From JBBSBL01 sp963735885 (GTDB lineage Bacteria; Actinomycetota; Thermoleophilia; Solirubrobacterales; Solirubrobacteraceae): a stretch of 64,000 nucleotides of DNA. Positions 46,492 to 55,701 of this stretch are shown piece by piece. Under the pieces are notes generated by a model that saw only the letters and a list, made by a program, of their open reading frames with translations, was not told where the DNA came from and did no database searches. Every line of letters starts with the position of its first letter. Positions within the stretch are counted from its first letter, which is position 1. The translations under genes were made by a program, and so were the position numbers. The stretch is from contig CAVTMP010000008.1 in NCBI GenBank assembly GCA_963735885.1, forward strand, positions 1 through 64,000. Reading direction: 5' to 3'.

Positions 46492-47142
46492 TCAGGCCGG
46501 GCGGGCCGTCCGCCGGCGGCGCGGAGGCGGGGTCGCGAGCAGGCCGTCGAGCAGTCGATCGAGCGACGCCCCGACCTCGGCGCGCGCGGCGACGACGTCG
46601 TCGGCGCGGGCGACGAACAGCCCGGCCTCGTCGAGCGCGCCGAGGAGCATGTGCGCGAGCGGCTTGACGGGCTGGGGCGGGAGCTGGCCCACCTCGACCG
46701 CCGCGCCGAGCGTGGCCTCGATGATGCCGAGGCCGTGGCGCTCGGCGATCTCCCGCCAGCGCTCGTACCCGAGCACGGCGGGGGCGTCGATGAGGCCGAT
46801 GCGCTGGATCGCCGGGTCGAGGCAGGCGTCGAGGAACGCGCCGGCGCTGAGCCGGAGGGCGTGCGCCGGATCGCGGGCTCCGGCCGCGATCGCGCCGAGG
46901 TCGTCGACGAGCTCCCGCTCGAGATCCTCGTAGACCGCCGCGAAGAGGTCCTGCTTGTCCGCGAAGTGGTGGTAGAGCGCGCCTCGCGTCAACCCGGCCG
47001 CGCGGACGATCTCCTCCGTGCCGACGCCGGCGTAGCCCCGTTCGCCGAAGAGCGAGCGGGCGGTGGCGAGGAGCGCGGTCCGCGTCGCGGCGGACTGCGC
47101 GGCCTGGCGGCTCGGTGGCGGGTCGTCGCGGTTGACAGTCAT
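46492..47142 (-). CDS. TetR-family transcriptional repressor
   Basis: 216 residues. N-terminal TetR domain: ATRTALLATARSLFGERGYA, GVGTEEIVRAAGLTRGALYH, HFADKQDLFAAVYEDLEREL. The C-terminal ligand domain has no specific mark. It is divergent from an alpha/beta hydrolase gene 59 bp away, with symmetrical sites in between; it probably represses both. Confidence 0.9.
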   Translation of the reverse strand: MTVNRDDPPPSRQAAQSAATRTALLATARSLFGERGYAGVGTEEIVRAAGLTRGALYHHFADKQDLFAAVYEDLERELVDDLGAIAAGARDPAHALRLSAGAFLDACLDPAIQRIGLIDAPAVLGYERWREIAERHGLGIIEATLGAAVEVGQLPPQPVKPLAHMLLGALDEAGLFVARADDVVAARAEVGASLDRLLDGLLATPPPRRRRTARPA

Positions 47143-47148
47143 ACGCCC

Positions 47149-47180
47149 TGTATGTTAGATACATTCTGCCTGTACGTACA
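47149..47180. promoter_or_regulatory. Divergent operator region of the TetR/hydrolase pair
   Basis: TGTAT-gttag-ATACA (47149-47163) and the perfect 10-bp palindrome TGTACGTACA (47171-47180) lie between the two divergent starts. Both are AT-richer than the surroundings and are likely TetR binding sites. Confidence 0.6.
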
Positions 47181-47201
47181 CCCCGGCCTCGGAGACCGCA
47201 C

Positions 47202-48125
47202 ATGACCGCCGCCCCCACCGCCTTCGACCACGAGCTCGACGCCGCGCTCGGCCCCGCGCACGAGGTATCCACGCCGCTCGGAACGCTGCGCGTGCGCGAA
47301 TCCGGTCCACGGGACGGCGACCCGCTGCTCTTCGTGCACGGCGCGCTCGTCGACGGCGCCCTCTGGCGGGGCGTCGTCCCGCCGCTGGCCGCCGCCGGAC
47401 ATCGCTGCCTCGTGCCGGACCTGCCGCTCGGGGCGCACGTCGTGCCGATGCCGGCCACCAGCGACCTCAGCCCGCCCGGCATCGCCGATCTCCTTGCGGC
47501 GCTGCTCGACGCGCTCGAGGCGCCGCGCGTCACCGTGGTGGGGAACGACACCGGCGGCGCCATGAGCCAGGTGCTCCTCGCGCGCCACCCGGAGCGGGTC
47601 GCGCGGCTCGTGCTCACGAACTGCGACGCGTTCGAGGCCTTTCCTCCGGCGGTCGTGAAGCCGCTCTTCTGGGCGATGTCGACCGGGCCGACGGCGTGGC
47701 TCGCCCTGGAGCCGATGCGGATCCGCGCCCTGCGACGGCTCCCCATCGCCTTCGGGCTGCTGACCCACCGCACGATCCCGCACGCCGTGACCGACCGCTG
47801 GATCGCGGCGGCGCGCCGCCCGGCGACCCGCCGGGACCTCGTCCGCTTCGCCCACGGCGTGAGTCGCCGCCACACCCAGGCCGCCGCGGAGCGCTTCGGC
47901 GCCTATGAGGGCCCGGTGCTCATCGCGTGGGGCGCGGACGACATCGTCTTCCGGCCCGCCCTGGCCCAGCGCCTCGCCGCCGCGTTCCCGCACGCGCGGA
48001 GCGTCAGCATCCCGGACGCCCGGACCTTCGTGATGGAGGACCAGCCGGACCGTCTCGCGCAGGCGATCGGCGGCTTCCTGGCCGACACGGCCGAGGCCGG
48101 GGGCGGGCGGGCCGCCGCGGCCTGA
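47202..48125 (+). CDS. Alpha/beta hydrolase, haloalkane dehalogenase-like nucleophile (Asp)
   Basis: 307 residues from ATG 47202. LLFVHGALVDGALWRGVVPP gives the oxyanion region. The nucleophile elbow is VVGNDTGGAMSQ with Asp instead of Ser, as in dehalogenases and epoxide hydrolases. WGADDIVFRPALAQRL follows. Where many members have a catalytic His, this protein reads ARTFVMEDQPDRL with no His, so the usual triad may be incomplete. Likely under control of the divergent TetR protein. Confidence 0.82.
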   Translation: MTAAPTAFDHELDAALGPAHEVSTPLGTLRVRESGPRDGDPLLFVHGALVDGALWRGVVPPLAAAGHRCLVPDLPLGAHVVPMPATSDLSPPGIADLLAALLDALEAPRVTVVGNDTGGAMSQVLLARHPERVARLVLTNCDAFEAFPPAVVKPLFWAMSTGPTAWLALEPMRIRALRRLPIAFGLLTHRTIPHAVTDRWIAAARRPATRRDLVRFAHGVSRRHTQAAAERFGAYEGPVLIAWGADDIVFRPALAQRLAAAFPHARSVSIPDARTFVMEDQPDRLAQAIGGFLADTAEAGGGRAAAA

Positions 48126-48136
48126 CGCCCGCGGGC

Positions 48137-48486
48137 TCACGCCGCCCCGCCCCCGCCGCCGCGCAGCACGAACCCGCGCTCGGCCAGCTCGCCGAGCGCG
48201 TCCTCGAAGGCCGCGAAGTCCCGCGCCGTGAGCAGCGTCGACCGGCCGGCCGGCCGGCCCGCCGGCGCGCACCCAGCGCCGCAGCACGGGCGCGCCGGCG
48301 CGCTCCTCGGCGCCTCGGCGAGCAGCGTCGAGCAGGATCGGCGAGCTCGCGGCCGGTGGTCGAGCTGGCCCGAGAGCAGCGTCAGCGGGTCGACGTCGAG
48401 CGTCGGCGCAGAGCTCGTCGTCGCTCAGGCCCAGCAGGTCCATCAGCTCCGCGCGCTCGTCGGCGTGGCGCAGCCGGATCGGCCAC
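48137..48486 (-). CDS. Small protein resembling Xre/MbcA/ParS-type antitoxin C-termini, frame-disrupted
   Basis: Fragments in several frames make one coherent product of about 110 residues: LRHADERAELMDLLGLSDDE, then LDVDPLTLLSGQLDHRP, then ILLDAARRGAEERAGAPVLR, RWVRAGGPAGR, then TARDFAAFEDALGELAERGF. The C-terminal part resembles the toxin-binding end of MbcA/ParS antitoxins, but I am not sure. Several frame changes lie between 48250 and 48420. No partner RES-domain toxin is adjacent. It follows prs with 15 bp between. Confidence 0.45.
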
Positions 48487-48501
48487 GCCGCGGACGCGGC
48501 C

Positions 48502-49529
48502 TCAGAACAGCTGGTTCTCGCCGCCGAAGACCTCGCGACACCGAGCCGTCGGTGAAGATCTGGCGGATCGAGTTGGTCAGCAGCTCGGCGCACGACAGCA
48601 CGCGGACGTTGTCGGGCGCGCCCGTCGCGCAGCGGGATCGTGTCGGTGACGACGATCTCCTCGAAGCCGGCGGCCGCGAGGTTCTCCCAGGCGTTGCCGG
48701 AGAACACGCCGTGCGTGGCGGCGGCGTAGACCCGCGCGCGCGCCCTCGTCGAGCACGGTCTGCGCGGCGGCCTCGCAGCGTGCCGGCGGTGTCGATGAGG
48801 TCGTCGACGATGAGCGCGGTCTTGCCCTTCACGTCGCCGATCACGTAGCCGATCTCGGCGACCTGCTGGGCCGGGCGCTCCTTGTTGAGGATCGCGAGCT
48901 CCGCGCCGATCTTCGCGGCGAACTTCTTGTTCAGCTTCACGCGGCCGGCGTCCGGCGCGACGACGACGAGGTCCTCGAGCCCCTGGTCGGCGAAGTACTG
49001 GGTGAGCATGAACAGCGCGGTCATGTGGTCGCATCGGCTTCTGGAAGAAGCCCTGGATCTGGCCGCTGTGGAGGTCCATCGTGAGGATCCGGTCGATCCC
49101 CGCGCGCCTCGAGCATCCGGGCGACGAGCCGGGCGCGTGATCGGCTCGCGCGGCGCGGACTTCTTGTCCTGGCGCGAGTACCCGTACCACGGGGTGACGG
49201 CGATGACGCGGTGCGCGGAGCCGCCGATCGCGGCGTCGATCATCGACGAGCAGCTCCATCAGCGCGTCGTTCGCGCTCAGCCCGAGCGCCGGGTTGCCGC
49301 AGATCGGCTGGACGATGAAGACGTCGGACCCGCGGATCGACTCGTCGTAGCGGCAGTAGACCTCGCCGTTGGAGAACGTCTTCAGCGTGACGCCGCCGAG
49401 CTCCACGCCGAGCTTCCCCGCGATCCGGCCGGCCAGCGCGGGGTTCGCGCGGCCCGAGAAGAGCATGAGCCGCTTGTCGTAGCCGATGTCCAGGTGGGTC
49501 CGGACGGGACGGGGCTCGAGCGTGCTCAT
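48502..49529 (-). CDS. prs: Ribose-phosphate pyrophosphokinase, about eight frameshifts
   Basis: ATG 49529 (MSTLEPRPVRTHLDIGYDKR). The family blocks are all there but in changing frames: LMLFSGRANPALAGRIAGKL, FSNGEVYCRYDESIRGSDVF, VIAVTPWYGYSRQDKKSAPR, RILTMDLHSGQIQGFFQKP, FADQGLEDLVVVAPDAGRVK and the PRPP loop TALIVDDLIDTAGTL. Indels are needed near 49245, 49130, 49092, 49035, 48790, 48740, 48630 and 48545. An essential housekeeping gene between intact neighbours is very unlikely to be decayed; this points to sequence errors. It makes PRPP for nucleotide, His and Trp synthesis. Confidence 0.9.
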
Positions 49530-49579
49530 CGCCGCGGCGAGTCTACGCCGGGGGGGTGACGTCTCGGGACGGGTCGTGC

Positions 49580-50974
49580 TCACGCGCCGCGCGCCTCCTC
49601 GGCCTCGCGCGCGCGCCGCTCCGCGAAGCCCTCGACGTTGGCCTGTCGCTCGCGGGCGATGCCGAGCGCTCCCGGCGGGACGTCCTCGGTGATGACGGAG
49701 CCGGCCGCGGTCCACGCGCCGTCGCCGACCTCCACCGGCGCGACGAGCGAGACGTCGACCCCGCCCTTCACGTCCGAGCCGATCGTCGTGCGGTGCTTGC
49801 GGGCGCCGTCGTAGTTCGCGGTGATGGTCCCGGCGCCGAGGTTCGAGCCCTCGCCGACGTCGGCGTCGCCGAGGTAGGAGAGGTGCGGGACCTTCGTATC
49901 GCGGCCGACGTCGGAGTTCTTCACCTCGACGAAGGTCCCGACCTTCGCACCCTCGTGGATCACGGTGCCGGGGCGGAGGTAGGCGAACGGCCCGACGCTC
50001 GCGCCGGCGTGGACCTCGGCCTCGACGAGGTGGGAGTGCCGGACCGTGGCCTCCTCCCCGACGAGCGCGTCGCGGAGCGTGGAGAAGGACCCGATCCGCG
50101 CGCCCCCCGCCACGCGGGTGGTGCCGTGGAGCGCGGTGAAGGGCTCGATGACCGCGTCGGCGCCGATCTCGACGCCGGCGTCGATCACCGTGGCCGCCGG
50201 GTCGACGATCCCGGCGCCGGCCGCGAGGTGCCGGGCCGAGATCCGCGCCTGCGCGAGGGCCCGGACCTCGGCGAGCTGGGCGCGATCGTTGACGCCGAGC
50301 GTGACGGCCGCGTCGTCGGTCCTGGTCGCGGCCACCGCGTGGCCGGCGGCCCGCAGCACCGGCAGGACGTCCGGCAGGTAGTACTCGCCCTGCGCGTTGT
50401 CGGCCCGGACCTCGTCGAGGGCCGCGAGCAGCGCCGACCCGGCGAAGGCGAAGATGCCGGTGTTCACCTCGCGCAGGGCCAGGATCTCCGGCGTCGCGTC
50501 GGTCGGGTCCTTGGTCTCGACCACGCGCTCGACCGAGCCGTCGGCCGCGCGGAGCACGCGCCCGTACCCGGCCGGGTCGTCCAGCTCCATGGTCAGCATC
50601 GTGGCCGCGGCGCCGCCCGCCTCGTGCGCCGACACGAGGCTCGCGATCGTCGCCGCGCGGACGAGCGGGACGTCGCCGGCGAGCACGACGACGGGCGCGG
50701 CGGGATCGATCTCGTCGGCGGCCGCCCTCACGGCGTCGGCGGTCCCGCGCGGCTCGGCCTGGACCGCGAGCGCCACGCCGTCGGGCAGGATCGGCGCGAG
50801 CGCGCGCTCGGGCCCGCCGACCAGCACGACCCGGCGCGCGCCGGCCTCGAGCGCGGCGGCGACCGGCCACAGCGCCATCGGCCGCCCGCAGATCTCGTGC
50901 AGCACCTTCGGCGTGGCCGAACGCATGCGCGTGCCCTGCCCCGCGGCGAGGACGATGACGACCGGCGCGGCCAC
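49580..50974 (-). CDS. glmU: Bifunctional UDP-N-acetylglucosamine pyrophosphorylase/glucosamine-1-phosphate acetyltransferase
   Basis: 464 residues from GTG 50974. The N-terminal uridylyltransferase carries VIVLAAGQGTRMRSATPKVL and LAGDVPLVRAATI, NTGIFAF and YYLPDVLPVLRAAGH. From about residue 250 a left-handed beta-helix of hexapeptide repeats follows (VIEPFTALHGTTRV, FAYLRPGTVIHEGAKVGTFV) with the acetyltransferase residues in EVKNSD and TITANYDGARKHRT. It makes UDP-GlcNAc for peptidoglycan. About 50 bp precede prs. Confidence 0.96.
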   Translation of the reverse strand: MAAPVVIVLAAGQGTRMRSATPKVLHEICGRPMALWPVAAALEAGARRVVLVGGPERALAPILPDGVALAVQAEPRGTADAVRAAADEIDPAAPVVVLAGDVPLVRAATIASLVSAHEAGGAAATMLTMELDDPAGYGRVLRAADGSVERVVETKDPTDATPEILALREVNTGIFAFAGSALLAALDEVRADNAQGEYYLPDVLPVLRAAGHAVAATRTDDAAVTLGVNDRAQLAEVRALAQARISARHLAAGAGIVDPAATVIDAGVEIGADAVIEPFTALHGTTRVAGGARIGSFSTLRDALVGEEATVRHSHLVEAEVHAGASVGPFAYLRPGTVIHEGAKVGTFVEVKNSDVGRDTKVPHLSYLGDADVGEGSNLGAGTITANYDGARKHRTTIGSDVKGGVDVSLVAPVEVGDGAWTAAGSVITEDVPPGALGIARERQANVEGFAERRAREAEEARGA

Positions 50975-51019
50975 GGACGGATCGTAGACGGGTGGGCCGG
51001 GAGGCGCCCGGCCGGAGCC

Positions 51020-51025
51020 TAGAAT
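51020..51025 (+). promoter_or_regulatory. Putative -10 box (TAGAAT) of tRNA-Gln
   Basis: TAGAAT ends 11 nt before the tRNA-Gln acceptor stem, the same spacing as TAGACT before tRNA-Leu. Confidence 0.45.
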
Positions 51026-51036
51026 CGCGGTGGCCC

Positions 51037-51108
51037 TGGGGGGTCGTCTAACCGGCAAGACTCCGGCCTTTGGAGCCGGCTATCGGGGTTCGAGTCCCTG
51101 CCCCCCAA
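51037..51108 (+). tRNA. tRNA-Gln (anticodon TTG)
   Basis: Acceptor TGGGGGG (51037-51043) pairs with CCCCCCA (51101-51107). Anticodon arm CCGGC-CTTTGGA-GCCGG gives TTG. T arm with GGTTCGAGTCC loop. Discriminator A, no encoded CCA. Lies upstream of and divergent from glmU. Confidence 0.95.
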
Positions 51109-51144
51109 CTGTGGAGCGAACGACCCGGCGGCGCACGGGTGGTC

Positions 51145-51188
51145 CTCCGCACGTTTCCGCTGACATGCACGGGAAACGTGAAGCGGAG
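51145..51188. repeat. Interrupted inverted repeat downstream of tRNA-Gln
   Basis: CTCCGC-ACGTTTCC (51145-51158) is mirrored by GGAAACGT-gaa-GCGGAG (51172-51188). It would fold into a 14-bp interrupted hairpin. It may terminate the tRNA transcript. No T-run follows. Confidence 0.5.
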
Positions 51189-51312
51189 TGCCGGATGCCC
51201 GCAGGGCGCCGCGGGTCCTGAAGCCAATCGCCGGTCCCGTTCGAACGCGATCGATCGTCAGGCGCGGAACACGAGGCCGCGGCCCGAGTCGAGAATCTGG
51301 TGTGATGACGCG

Positions 51313-52263
51313 ATGCCGCTTCGCTTCAGGCTCGGCGAGCCGAGCCGCTGGGACGCCCTCCACCACCGGCTGCCGACCCGCGTGCACTGGCCGCTCGACG
51401 GCGCCGCCATCGCGGCCGATCGCCCGAGCTACCGCGCGTGGCTCGGGGCCCGCCGCTGGGATGCCGCCGGCGGCGGGAACGGCCGCGAGACCGTGATCCG
51501 CGCCCGCCCCCTGCGCGGCGCGCCGATGCTGCTGCGCAACGAGACCGCGGACGCGTGGGCCCTGGCGTCCGCGCTGCTGCATCCGCTCCATCGACCGCCG
51601 CCCGGCCTCGTCCCGGCCGACGCCCGGCTCGTGCTCGACATCGGCGCGAACATCGGCCTGACGATGGCCGACTTCGCGGAGCGGCACCCCCGGGCCCGCG
51701 TCATCGGCGTCGAGATGGTGCCCGACAACGCCCGGCTGTGCCGACGCAACGTGGCGCCCTGGGCCGACCGCTGCACGGTCGTGCAGGCCGCGGCGTGGCC
51801 ACACGACGGCCGCGTCAGCTTCGACCCGCGCACCGACGTGCTGAGCTTCCGGGTCGCGGACGGTGCCGAGGAGACGCCGCGCGGCGGCACGGTGACCGCA
51901 CCGGCGGTCTCGCTCGACGCCCTCCTCGCCGCCCATGCGCCGTCGGGCCAGGCGGTCGACCTCCTCAAGCTCGACGTCGAGGGCGCCGAGGCCGTCCTCC
52001 TCACCGAGGCCACCGGCTGGGCGCGGCGCGTGCGGGTGATCTCCGTCGAGGTGCATCCGCCCTATTCCGTGGCCCGCTGCATACGCGACCTCGCGGCCCT
52101 CGGCTTCGACGCGCGGCCCGATCCGCGCTTCCGCGGCTATCCCGGCGAAGGGATGCCGCCGGTGATCGGCGTCCGGCGGGTCGTGTCCGGGCGGCGCGGG
52201 CTCGGCGGGCGTGGCGCGCCGGCCGCTCGGCCGGCGCGCCCATCCGCCATAGCCGGCGGATGA
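51313..52263 (+). CDS. FkbM-family SAM-dependent methyltransferase
   Basis: 316 residues from ATG 51313. SAM loop VLDIGANIGLTMADFAERHP, acidic strand RVIGVEMVPDNARLCRRN and the FkbM end motif DLLKLDVEGAEAVLL followed by ISVEVHPPYSV. Such enzymes O-methylate sugars or secondary metabolites; the target is unknown. Isolated between tRNA-Gln and a convergent gene pair. Confidence 0.85.
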   Translation: MPLRFRLGEPSRWDALHHRLPTRVHWPLDGAAIAADRPSYRAWLGARRWDAAGGGNGRETVIRARPLRGAPMLLRNETADAWALASALLHPLHRPPPGLVPADARLVLDIGANIGLTMADFAERHPRARVIGVEMVPDNARLCRRNVAPWADRCTVVQAAAWPHDGRVSFDPRTDVLSFRVADGAEETPRGGTVTAPAVSLDALLAAHAPSGQAVDLLKLDVEGAEAVLLTEATGWARRVRVISVEVHPPYSVARCIRDLAALGFDARPDPRFRGYPGEGMPPVIGVRRVVSGRRGLGGRGAPAARPARPSAIAGG

Positions 52264-52319
52264 CCGCGCACGTCAGCGCCGCGCGGGCGGCGTCCGGTCT
52301 CCGCCCGGCCTGACGCGCC

Positions 52320-52985
52320 TCAGGGTGTGGCCGGGGTCAGCGCCCCGCGGATCGCCGCCGGGGTGAGCGGATCGGCGAGCGCGGCGGCGGCGTCGGCCGG
52401 GGTGTCGAGGTCGCGCTCGGCCCGCAGCAGGCCGACCGCGAGATCGGCCTGCCGCGCGACGCCCAGCGTCAGCGCCATCACCTCGTCGGTGCCCCAGGCC
52501 CCGGGCGGCAGCGCGAAGAGATCCCGGCGCGGCGCGGGCAGGGCGATGAGGTAGTAGCCGCCACCGAGCGCCGGGCCGATCGCGACGTCGCAGCCGGCCG
52601 CGAGGTCGGCCAGCGCCGCCGCGGCGTGCGCCGGGGCGAGCGCCGGCAGGTCGGTGCCGACGACGAGCAGCGGCGCCGGCGCCGCCGCGTGGACCCGCTC
52701 GGCCGCCGTGGCGATCGCGGCGCCGAGGTCCTCCCCCGCCTGCGGCACGAGCGCAACGCCGGGCGGGGCGAGCGCCTCGACCTCGCCGAGGGCGTCGGGC
52801 GGATCGACGGCCACGTAGGCGGCCCCGGGCGCGACGTCGGCGGCCCACCGCGCCGCCCGGGCGACGAGCACCGCCTGGAGGCGCGCGCAGCCATCCGGGC
52901 CGAGCAGCGGCTCGAGGCGGGGCTTCGCCGGGCCCGGGCGGGGCGCCCGCGCCATGACGAGCGCCGCCGCCGGAGGATCGCTCAC
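52320..52985 (-). CDS. TIGR04282-type glycosyltransferase/nucleotidyltransferase-fold protein (DUF2064)
   Basis: 221 residues from GTG 52985, overlapping the MTAP stop (GTGA). ALVMARAPRPGPAKPRL is the GT-A-like start; LLVVGTDLPALAP and GPALGGGYYLIALP follow the family pattern, related to CofC. Often annotated as glycosyltransferase; real activity unproven. Confidence 0.8.
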   Translation of the reverse strand: MSDPPAAALVMARAPRPGPAKPRLEPLLGPDGCARLQAVLVARAARWAADVAPGAAYVAVDPPDALGEVEALAPPGVALVPQAGEDLGAAIATAAERVHAAAPAPLLVVGTDLPALAPAHAAAALADLAAGCDVAIGPALGGGYYLIALPAPRRDLFALPPGAWGTDEVMALTLGVARQADLAVGLLRAERDLDTPADAAAALADPLTPAAIRGALTPATP

Positions 52986-53791
52986 GACGCGTCGAAGCGG
53001 TACACGAGCCCCGGCGGCGCCGGGGGATCGGCGGCCAGCGCCGGCGACGCCGCGGCGAGCAGCGCGGCGAACGCGGCGGTGCTCTCCCCCATGAGCCGCA
53101 CGAGCTCCTCGACCGGCGTGGGCTCCTCCGGCCGCACCCCGTTGGCATAGTCGGTGACGAAGCCGGCGAGGGCGAAGGGCACCTCGAGCTCCCCGAAGAG
53201 CACCGTCTCGGGCCCGCCGGTCTGGGAGACGGCGCTCACGCCCGCCGCGGCGAGCTGCGCGATCTCGCTGCGGGTGTTGAAGCGCGGGCCGTCGACGTGC
53301 CCGTAGACGCCGCCGTCCCGCACCGTGACGCCGGCCTCCTCGCCGGCCGCGAGCAGCGCCGCCCGGACACCGGCGGAGAACGGCCCGTCGTGGATCCAGT
53401 GGCCGCGTCCCGGCCCGCCCGGCGCCGCGAACATCGTGCACACCGAGCCGTCCGGCAGGCGGTTGACCGGGAAGTGGAGGTCGTCGAACACCACGATCGA
53501 GCCGAGCGGCAGCGCGGGGTCGACCGCGCCGCACGCCGTGCAGCCGACCACCGCCCCGACCTCCGCGTCGGCCAGCGCCCACGCGTTGGCCTGGAAGGTC
53601 ACGTGGTTCGACAGCCGCGCGTGACCCTCCCCGTGGCGGGAGACGTGCACGACGTCGGCTCCGGCGAGCCGTCCCGCGGTGAGCCGGACGGCGCCGAACG
53701 GCGTCTCGACCTCGCCCGTCTCGGCGTCCTCGAAGTCGGGGAGCGCGTAGGTCCCGGACCCCGTGACGACTCCGACCGGCCGCGCGCGCAC
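52982..53791 (-). CDS. mtnP: S-methyl-5'-thioadenosine/purine nucleoside phosphorylase
   Basis: 269 residues from GTG 53791 (the longer frame would overlap the divergent gene's promoter). VGVVTGSGTYALPDFEDAET holds the phosphate loop; VSRHGEGHARLSNHVTFQAN, GCTACGAVDPALPLGSIVVF and GHVDGPRFNTRSEIAQLAAA follow MTAP/PNP family order. It cleaves methylthioadenosine or inosine-type nucleosides with phosphate. Confidence 0.87.
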   Translation of the reverse strand: MRARPVGVVTGSGTYALPDFEDAETGEVETPFGAVRLTAGRLAGADVVHVSRHGEGHARLSNHVTFQANAWALADAEVGAVVGCTACGAVDPALPLGSIVVFDDLHFPVNRLPDGSVCTMFAAPGGPGRGHWIHDGPFSAGVRAALLAAGEEAGVTVRDGGVYGHVDGPRFNTRSEIAQLAAAGVSAVSQTGGPETVLFGELEVPFALAGFVTDYANGVRPEEPTPVEELVRLMGESTAAFAALLAAASPALAADPPAPPGLVYRFDAS

Positions 53792-53852
53792 AACGCGCCA
53801 TGGTAGATAGGCTCCGTTCGTCCCGTCGCCGCCACGGAGGAGCCGTCCCGCC

Positions 53853-55604
53853 ATGCGCCGCCTCGCCCTCGCCGTCGCGCTGTCCGCCCTCGCCCTCGCC
53901 GCCGTGCCCGCGACGGCCGGCGCCCACACCCCGTTCGGGCACCCGTGCACCGCGCAGGACGGCGTGCGCTTCTGCCCGACCGTCGACCTCGCCGACCGCG
54001 TCCCGAGCTGGGACGGCACGCCGATCGACGTCGACGTGACGCTGCCGCCCGAGGGCGAAGGCCCGTTCCCCGCGATCGTGATGATCCACGGCTGGGCGGG
54101 GAACAAGGGGGCGTACGAACGCACCACGCCGGCGGGCTACGACAACCTGAGCTTCGCCCTGCGCGGCTACGCGGTGCTCAACCTCTCGATGCGCGGCTTC
54201 GGTCGCTCGTGCGGGACGCCGGAGTCCCGGACGAGCCCCGGCTGCGACCGCGGCTGGACCCACCTCGGCGACCAGCGCTACGAGCTGCGCGACGTGCAGC
54301 ACCTCCTCGGGCTGCTGGCGGACGAGGGCCTGGTGCGCTGGTCGGCGGGCGCCACCGGCGGCTCCTACGGCGGCGGGACGAGCCTCGGGCTGGCCTACCT
54401 GCGCGACCGGATCCGCCTGCCCGACGGGAGCTTCCGCCGCTGGCGGAGCCCCGACGGCCATCCGCTGCGCATCGCCGCGGCGTGGCCGATCCTCCCGTGG
54501 TCCGACCTCGTCAGCGCGCTCGTGCCCAACGGCCGCTTCCTCGACGATCGCCCCGGCACGGCGCGGCTGAGCCGCTTCCCCGTCGGCGTGCCGATCGAGA
54601 GCTACACGAACGGCCTCTACCTCTCGGCGGTGGCGCGCGGGTTCGTCGCGCCGCAGGGCGTGGACCCGGGCGCCGACCTCACCACCTGGCAGCAGGCGGT
54701 GAACGCCGGCGAGCCGTTCGGGCCGCAGGTGAACGGCTACCTCGACGAGATCGCGCGCTTCCACGGCGGCTACGGCATCCCCGGCCGCCCGGCGCCGCTC
54801 CTGCTGCAGTCCGGCTGGACGGACGACCTCTTCCCGCCGCGAGAGTCGCTGCGCTCCTACGTCTCCCTGCGCCGGCGGTTCGGGCCCGGGTTCCCGGTGT
54901 CGCTGCAGCTCGGCGATCTCGGGCACTCGCGCGGCTCCTCGCGTGCGAACGTCGGCGCGGAGTTCCGCCCGCAGGGAACCGCCTTCCTCGACCGCTGGCT
55001 GCGCGGCATCCCGGGTGGCCCGGCGGCGGGATCGGTGAGCGCCTTCGCCCAGACCTGCCCCGACCCCGCGCCGGAGGAGGGGCCGTTCACCGCGCGCTCC
55101 TGGGGCCGGCTCGCCGACGGCGAGATCGCCTTCGGGGACGGCTCGGTGCGCACGATCCCCTCGACCGGCGGCGACCCGCTGATCGGCCGGGCCTTCGATC
55201 CGATCTTCGGCACGAGCGACGCCTGCAAGGTGATCCCCGCGCAGCTGTCGCCCGGCACGGCGACCTACGAGACGACGAGCCCGGGCGTGCTGATGCTCGG
55301 CCTGCCCGAGGTCCGCGCTCGGGTCGCCACGACGGGCTCCGGCGGGGAGATCGCGGCGCGGCTGTGGGACGTCGCGGACGGGCAGCAGCGGCTGATCAGC
55401 CGGGGGATCTACCGCCTGCGCGACGACCAGCACGGCCGCATCCGCTTCCAGCTGAACGGCAACGGCTATCGCTTCGGGGCGGGCCACACGATCAGGATGG
55501 AGCTGGCCCCCAACGACGCCGGGCAGTACCGCAAGAGCAACAGCGCGTTCGCGGTCGACGTCTCGCACGTGAAGATCACGCTGCCGACACGCGCCGCGCC
55601 CTGA
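53853..55604 (+). CDS. Secreted CocE/X-Pro dipeptidyl-peptidase (S15)-type hydrolase
   Basis: 583 residues from ATG 53853. Signal peptide MRRLALAVALSALALAAVPA. The alpha/beta hydrolase fold has IVMIHGWAGNKGAYER, nucleophile ATGGSYGGGTSLGLA, the acid region SGWTDDLFPP and the His in LQLGDLGHSRGSS. The C-terminal 180 residues form a jelly-roll typical of S15/CocE. It is the first of two tandem paralogues. A TAGGCT box (53808-53813) and a ggagg site (53836-53840) precede it. Confidence 0.85.
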   Translation: MRRLALAVALSALALAAVPATAGAHTPFGHPCTAQDGVRFCPTVDLADRVPSWDGTPIDVDVTLPPEGEGPFPAIVMIHGWAGNKGAYERTTPAGYDNLSFALRGYAVLNLSMRGFGRSCGTPESRTSPGCDRGWTHLGDQRYELRDVQHLLGLLADEGLVRWSAGATGGSYGGGTSLGLAYLRDRIRLPDGSFRRWRSPDGHPLRIAAAWPILPWSDLVSALVPNGRFLDDRPGTARLSRFPVGVPIESYTNGLYLSAVARGFVAPQGVDPGADLTTWQQAVNAGEPFGPQVNGYLDEIARFHGGYGIPGRPAPLLLQSGWTDDLFPPRESLRSYVSLRRRFGPGFPVSLQLGDLGHSRGSSRANVGAEFRPQGTAFLDRWLRGIPGGPAAGSVSAFAQTCPDPAPEEGPFTARSWGRLADGEIAFGDGSVRTIPSTGGDPLIGRAFDPIFGTSDACKVIPAQLSPGTATYETTSPGVLMLGLPEVRARVATTGSGGEIAARLWDVADGQQRLISRGIYRLRDDQHGRIRFQLNGNGYRFGAGHTIRMELAPNDAGQYRKSNSAFAVDVSHVKITLPTRAAP

Positions 55605-55701
55605 ATCGCGCGCGCCGCCGGCGCGCGACCGGCGCGCGCGACCGGCGACGTCGGATACCGTGCCCGCGCCCGACTCCCCGCCCCAGGAGCCCGATGCCCG
55701 C

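Noticed and set aside
47139..50870. 1243-codon minus-strand frame
   Set aside because: Runs across prs and glmU in a shifted frame; only short prs pieces in it are real.
51037..52263. Possible integration of a genomic island at tRNA-Gln
   Set aside because: No integrase, no repeat of the tRNA 3' end and no compositional break was seen.
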